Positions 60,929 to 64,000 of a stretch of 64,000 nt of DNA are shown one piece after another. Where the stretch lies: positions 1-64,000 of the forward strand of contig CAVSNS010000022.1 in NCBI GenBank assembly GCA_963729325.1, given 5' to 3'. Under the pieces are notes generated by a model. The model worked only from the letters and a program-made list of their open reading frames with translations. It ran no database searches and was not told the origin of the DNA. The stretch comes from JABCYV01 sp963729325. Lineage in GTDB: Bacteria; Acidobacteriota; Terriglobia; Terriglobales; Acidobacteriaceae. Within the stretch, counting starts at the first letter, position 1; each line of letters starts with the position of its first letter. The position numbers and the translations under genes are program-made.

Positions 60929-61139
60929 GTGATATTAGGTGCCACGAAACCAGTGAAGGTGCCAACTAATTGTACCTGCGAGGTCAGTCGAACGGGTTGA
61001 ACATCATGCTATGTAGGGTTTGGCCCAAGGGTTGCCGGGCAGTCGTCCTATGATACGATTTAGATCGTCGGAGCTGGCATTTAGGGGCGTGCGCTATGCA
61101 CCGATCGGGATATCCCTCCAAATTAATTCCATCCCAAGT

Positions 61140-61216
61140 GGCGGCGTAGCTCAGGTGGCTAGAGCGACGGTCTCATAATCCGTAGGTCGTTGGTTCGAGT
61201 CCAACCGCCGCCACCA
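61140..61216 (+). tRNA. tRNA with CAU anticodon, probably elongator tRNA-Met
   Basis: Acceptor GGCGGCG pairs with CGCCGCC, D-arm GCTC/GAGC, anticodon loop CTCATAA (CAU), T-arm GTTGG/CCAAC with TTCGAGT, and encoded CCA at 61214-61216. The D-loop (AGGTGGCTA) is like elongator Met; Ile2 cannot be excluded. Its 3' half is the likely integration site of the element to its right. Confidence 0.93.
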
Positions 61217-62439
61217 GTACTTTCAAGCACCTGGAGAATATCCGGCGGAACCCCCATTTCGCCTTGTTGCGCGGGGGTTGCGGATTGTTGCGGAGTTGTT
61301 TCTGCCTCTTCTGCCCGGACCCCGTCAAGCCTGTCTACGAAGCAAACATCGGCACCGGGAATCAGGTGGCCGTAAATGTCGACTGTGACCTGAATGGAAC
61401 TGTGCCCCATTTGCTCTTTCACGTAGACAATGGAGGCGCCGTTTTGGAGAAGTAAAGAGCCGAAGGTGTGGCGGAGATCGTGCAGGCGAATCCTACGAAT
61501 GCCAGCCTTGGCCAGCACGGGAAGAAATACGCGATGGTAGAGATTGTCGGGGTCGAGGATCGTCCCTTCCGGTGACCGAAAGACGAGTTCGTCGGAGATG
61601 TCGTTCTCGTCTTTCAGGTAAGCCTCCAACAGACGCTTGTCTCGAAGTTCGACGAGCACCCGTCTAAGCTCGCGGGATAGATCCACCCGTCTTGATTTCT
61701 TGCTTTTCGTTGTCGTGTGCTCGCGGTGCACGTAGTTGTGCTGCACCAGAATGAAGCGCGCAGAGTCATTGTCATCGCCGCCAAGCTGGACGTCGCCCCA
61801 CTGGAGCGCCACGAGTTCTCCGCGGCGCAGTCCGGCGCGCACTGCCATCATTAAGAGGGGATGGTAATCCGGGAAAATCTCCTGAGCAGCCTTCAGGAAC
61901 TGCTGAACCTCCATGGTGGTGAGCGCGATACCCTTGGTTTCGGGTGTCTTGGCCGAGCGCGTGAAACGGCCCAGGCGGGCCGCTGGGTTGAACTCGACAA
62001 ACCCCTCCTCAATGGCATAGTTGAACAAGCTGCGGATGACGCACAGCGCGTTGCGGATGGTGTTGCGCGATAGATCTTCGCTGATTAGGTGATTGATCAG
62101 CGCCTTGATGTCATCCCGCCGGATCTCATTGAGTACCTTCTTCCCAAATCGCGGGCGCAAATACTGTTCGAGAACCCCCTCGTAACCGTTGGCGGTTGAA
62201 GTCTTGCACTCGATCCGTACATAGTCCCTCAGCCAGCTGTCCGCATATACGTCAAAGGTAGGTTTCTTGTCGTCCGTAGTATCGAGGATGCTGAGGTCCC
62301 CGAGCGCGAGCTTCGCCTCAACCTGTCGGCGAACCTGCTCCGCCGCCTCTCGGCTCCCGACGCATTTCGCCTTGCGACGCCCATGGTAGTCGACTACCAC
62401 GTACCACTTGGCGCCCTTCTTGCGAACCTTCACACCCAT
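61159..62439 (-). CDS. tyrosine-type site-specific integrase
   Basis: 426 residues: N-terminal arm-binding domain (KWYVVVDYHGRRKAK), core-binding domain (about 60-170), catalytic domain with Arg in RAGLRRGELVALQW (about 201), Lys in TKSKKSRRVDL, HDLRHTFGSLL (about 322), GHSS and nucleophile Tyr in VDIYGHL (about 355). The last ~18 residues (GWTRTNDLRIMRPSL) are antisense tRNA: the gene ends inside the tRNA-Met gene, which marks the att site. Start overlaps the excisionase-like gene stop (TGATG). Confidence 0.95.
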   Translation of the reverse strand: MGVKVRKKGAKWYVVVDYHGRRKAKCVGSREAAEQVRRQVEAKLALGDLSILDTTDDKKPTFDVYADSWLRDYVRIECKTSTANGYEGVLEQYLRPRFGKKVLNEIRRDDIKALINHLISEDLSRNTIRNALCVIRSLFNYAIEEGFVEFNPAARLGRFTRSAKTPETKGIALTTMEVQQFLKAAQEIFPDYHPLLMMAVRAGLRRGELVALQWGDVQLGGDDNDSARFILVQHNYVHREHTTTKSKKSRRVDLSRELRRVLVELRDKRLLEAYLKDENDISDELVFRSPEGTILDPDNLYHRVFLPVLAKAGIRRIRLHDLRHTFGSLLLQNGASIVYVKEQMGHSSIQVTVDIYGHLIPGADVCFVDRLDGVRAEEAETTPQQSATPAQQGEMGVPPDILQVLESTGGGGWTRTNDLRIMRPSL

Positions 62440-62687
62440 CAGTCCGTCCCCTTTACGCCTGCGACTAATTCATCCACGATACAACCTATGTCAATATTGG
62501 CTACCTGGTGAGCTTCCAGCCAGCGGTCGAACTCGCTGCGGCGAACCAATATCTTGCACCCCACGCGCACGGCCGGCAGCGGGTCAACGCAGCGATGGAT
62601 CCACTCGCGCAGAGTTCGATTCGATAGACAGGCGTACTCTTGGAGTGCCTTTAGGTCCAACCATTCGGGTTGTCGCTGTTCAATCAT
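62439..62687 (-). CDS. excisionase-like helix-turn-helix protein
   Basis: 82 residues with a MerR/excisionase-type winged helix: WLDLKALQEYACLSNRTLRE, WIHRCVDPLPAVRVGCKILV, RRSEFDRWLEAHQ. Translationally coupled to the integrase gene (TGATG). Likely recombination directionality factor or regulator of the integrase. Confidence 0.82.
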   Translation of the reverse strand: MIEQRQPEWLDLKALQEYACLSNRTLREWIHRCVDPLPAVRVGCKILVRRSEFDRWLEAHQVANIDIGCIVDELVAGVKGTD

Positions 62688-63431
62688 CGAGCCTGCGATT
62701 CGTGCCTCCGCTTTGATCTCCTTGTGACACTTGTGACACTTTCTCCTATATAGGGCGTTCGCGCGCGTGCGAGTGGACGGGAATAACAGGTTGATCCGTC
62801 ACAAGCGTCACGGAGTCTCTGTTGAGCGAGATTCCGAGAAAGCCGAGCCCGGTCCGATTTCGTTGCGGAACGAATCCTCTGAATGTCCAGCCCGAGCCTA
62901 GTTCGACCATGACGAATGAGTCCAAGACTTCCTCGTCGTCGATTGATAGCTATTCACTATGCTTGTTGCATTCAAGCATTGTCCCCACCGAGCACCGCCC
63001 CTCGAACTCCCAGTTGCAGCTTCGAGAAACGAAAACGATCGCGACTCGAAGAGATCAGACCAAAACCATTCCAAGTCAAGCCCGGATCACTGCCCTACTC
63101 CGGCAGCTTAGGACACAGTTGCCTTGTGAGCCGTGATGGACAGTCCCGCTTTATCGCACCAGCCGGGTTAGTTTGCCTGCGCGTGCGTGCGTGTCAAGGT
63201 GCTTCGCCCGCGAACGCGGCGCACCTCAGTCCGACCTTGACACACACGCCCTAGCGCAGGCCGCGCTCCGCCATGGTTCGAATGAGCCTTTCCTGCGCTG
63301 CGCGTCCGCGGCAGCCAAGTCCCCAGCGCAAGTCATAGTCTCCAACTATCAAACAGAGCCAGCAAAATCTTGGACTGGCACACCGCTCGCTGGCTACCAT
63401 CCCTCATCACTAGCCCGATTTGGTCCCCACC
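62688..63431. other. 744-bp repeat-rich non-coding region of the integrative element
   Basis: No convincing gene. Holds 9-bp repeats CTTGTGACA (62721-62729 and 62730-62738, head to tail), the same motif inverted as CGTCACAAG (62797-62805), and a shorter CGTCACGG copy (62806-62813), around a possible -10 (TATATA near 62750) and GC-rich DNA. A large imperfect palindrome lies at 63185-63249. Candidate control, transfer or replication region. Confidence 0.55.
63185..63249. repeat. long imperfect inverted repeat with nested inner repeat
   Basis: Arms 63185-63200 (GCGTGCGTGTCAAGGT) and 63234-63249 (ACCTTGACACACACGC) pair at 15 of 16 positions; the 33-bp loop contains a nested GGTGC/GCACC pair overlapping the arms. 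About 180 bp before the partial gene at the window end. Candidate transfer origin or operator. Confidence 0.6.
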
Positions 63432-64000
63432 ATGCGACTCGACTTTGGCATTCCCGACGATATTCCCGACGCTCGCAGGGAGCGCGACTCCGAGCGCCGG
63501 CCAAGCCAGGCTTCGCACACGCCTCGCTCGATCCCGGCTCTGCCGCCGACGCCGCTCGAACGCCGGCGCGAGATCATGAAAGAACAGGCATCCAACAAAC
63601 GCCCGCTCGACATTTCCAAATCCACGAGGCAGCGTGGACCGGACCGCCCCAGGTCCGAACGGAAGCGGGAACTCTCCCCGGAACGGCAACTGGAAGTCCA
63701 ACGGCGAATCGGCCGAGACCACCTTCCCCCACGCTATCTTGGTCTCCAGATCCGGCCCGAGGAGGTGAAACTGCTAACCGAAGTCGGGCGGCTTCGGGTC
63801 ATCACCGCGCGCGATCTCAGCGAAACCGTTTATCGCGGACAGAAGGGGCAGCTCAGCCGCGATCTTCAATTCCTGCGAGACAAGGATTTGATCTCCACCG
63901 ACTTCGTCAACGCCCGCCGCGACGGACGACTCAAGAAAGTCGAGCGAATCGAGGTCGTTACCCTAACCAGAACTGGCCGAGCCCTGGTCCGGCAGAGCGG
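63432..64000 (+). CDS. winged-helix protein, partial at window end
   Basis: First ATG after an in-frame stop at 63411; open to the window end (189 codons). The first ~110 residues are Arg/Pro/Glu-rich and look disordered (RRERDSERRPSQ). From about residue 115 comes a winged helix: EVKLLTEVGRLRVITARDLS, GQLSRDLQFLRDKDLISTDF and a beta-hairpin with RRDGRLKKVERIEVVTLTRT. Resembles replication-relaxation or MarR-like DNA-binding modules of integrative elements; not assigned further. Confidence 0.65.
   Translation, partial: MRLDFGIPDDIPDARRERDSERRPSQASHTPRSIPALPPTPLERRREIMKEQASNKRPLDISKSTRQRGPDRPRSERKRELSPERQLEVQRRIGRDHLPPRYLGLQIRPEEVKLLTEVGRLRVITARDLSETVYRGQKGQLSRDLQFLRDKDLISTDFVNARRDGRLKKVERIEVVTLTRTGRALVRQS

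Noticed and set aside
62822..63136. 104-codon plus-strand frame in the element
   Set aside because: Low-complexity Ser/Thr/Pro composition, no ribosome site, poor codon pattern; treated as non-coding.
1..64000. CRISPR arrays, toxin-antitoxin or restriction-modification loci
   Set aside because: No regularly spaced repeats, Cas, methylase or nuclease genes were recognised anywhere in the window.

Overview
The window looks like a chromosomal segment of an Acidobacteriota (Terriglobia / Koribacter-like) bacterium. This is inferred from the gene mix: an Alternative Complex III operon beside a caa3-type (A2) cytochrome oxidase, a YdiJ-like FAD/Fe-S dehydrogenase, PilZ and HD-GYP/GGDEF signalling, moderately high GC, and the style of the small proteins. 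No rRNA or other direct taxonomic marker is present. Two CAU-anticodon tRNAs are seen (6464-6539 minus, probably tRNA-Ile2; 61140-61216 plus, probably elongator tRNA-Met).

Layout. 0-11.1 kb: gatCA, an FmdE-like protein, a lipoprotein plus zincin-like pair, cysS, a SYLF protein, a tRNA, a lipoprotein phosphoesterase and a 920-aa 7TM-like/HD-GYP/GAF/GGDEF/PilZ protein. 11.2-20.9 kb: the most interesting region, a candidate peptide-modification (RiPP-like) locus. On the minus strand it reads ABC ATPase, ABC-2 permease, an unlisted 59-aa candidate precursor (17648-17827), a Ser/His S26-type peptidase, an HprK-related kinase, a PqqD-like protein and a radical SAM/SPASM enzyme. A nucleotidyltransferase-family gene is divergent from it. 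The kinase gene is cut in two by a 2459-bp transposon (13941-16399) with 26-bp terminal inverted repeats and 8-bp target duplications. Removing the transposon restores a 268-codon kinase whose stop overlaps the PqqD start (ATGA), so the ancestral locus was one tight operon. 20.9-29.9 kb: a P5C-reductase-like gene, a GSA-aminotransferase-like gene, three tandem SDRs, a DUF155-like membrane protein and a YdiJ-like dehydrogenase.

29.9-43.5 kb: on the minus strand, ACIII genes actA-F, a small membrane protein, a Sco-like copper chaperone and coxB-A-C-D, a complete quinol to cytochrome c to oxygen module. 43.7-60.9 kb: aldehyde dehydrogenase, amidase, a YfiH-type protein, a ThyX-like protein, purM, small proteins, recA, coaD, an aspartate-type aminotransferase, then manA-manC-manB (fructose-6-P to GDP-mannose), an M48 protease and kdsB.

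61.1-64 kb: a tyrosine integrase whose 3' end runs into the tRNA-Met gene, an excisionase-like gene, repeat-rich non-coding DNA and a partial winged-helix gene running off the end. This is the left end of an integrative element.

Caution on quality: from about 33.6 to 57 kb at least sixteen apparent frameshifts hit conserved genes (sco, actF, actC, actB, amidase, thyX, manC, manB), and actB also carries a 755-bp partial tandem duplication. None is seen in the first 33 kb. Sequencing or assembly error is the simplest explanation. Broken genes are given as fragments with the inferred whole gene stated.
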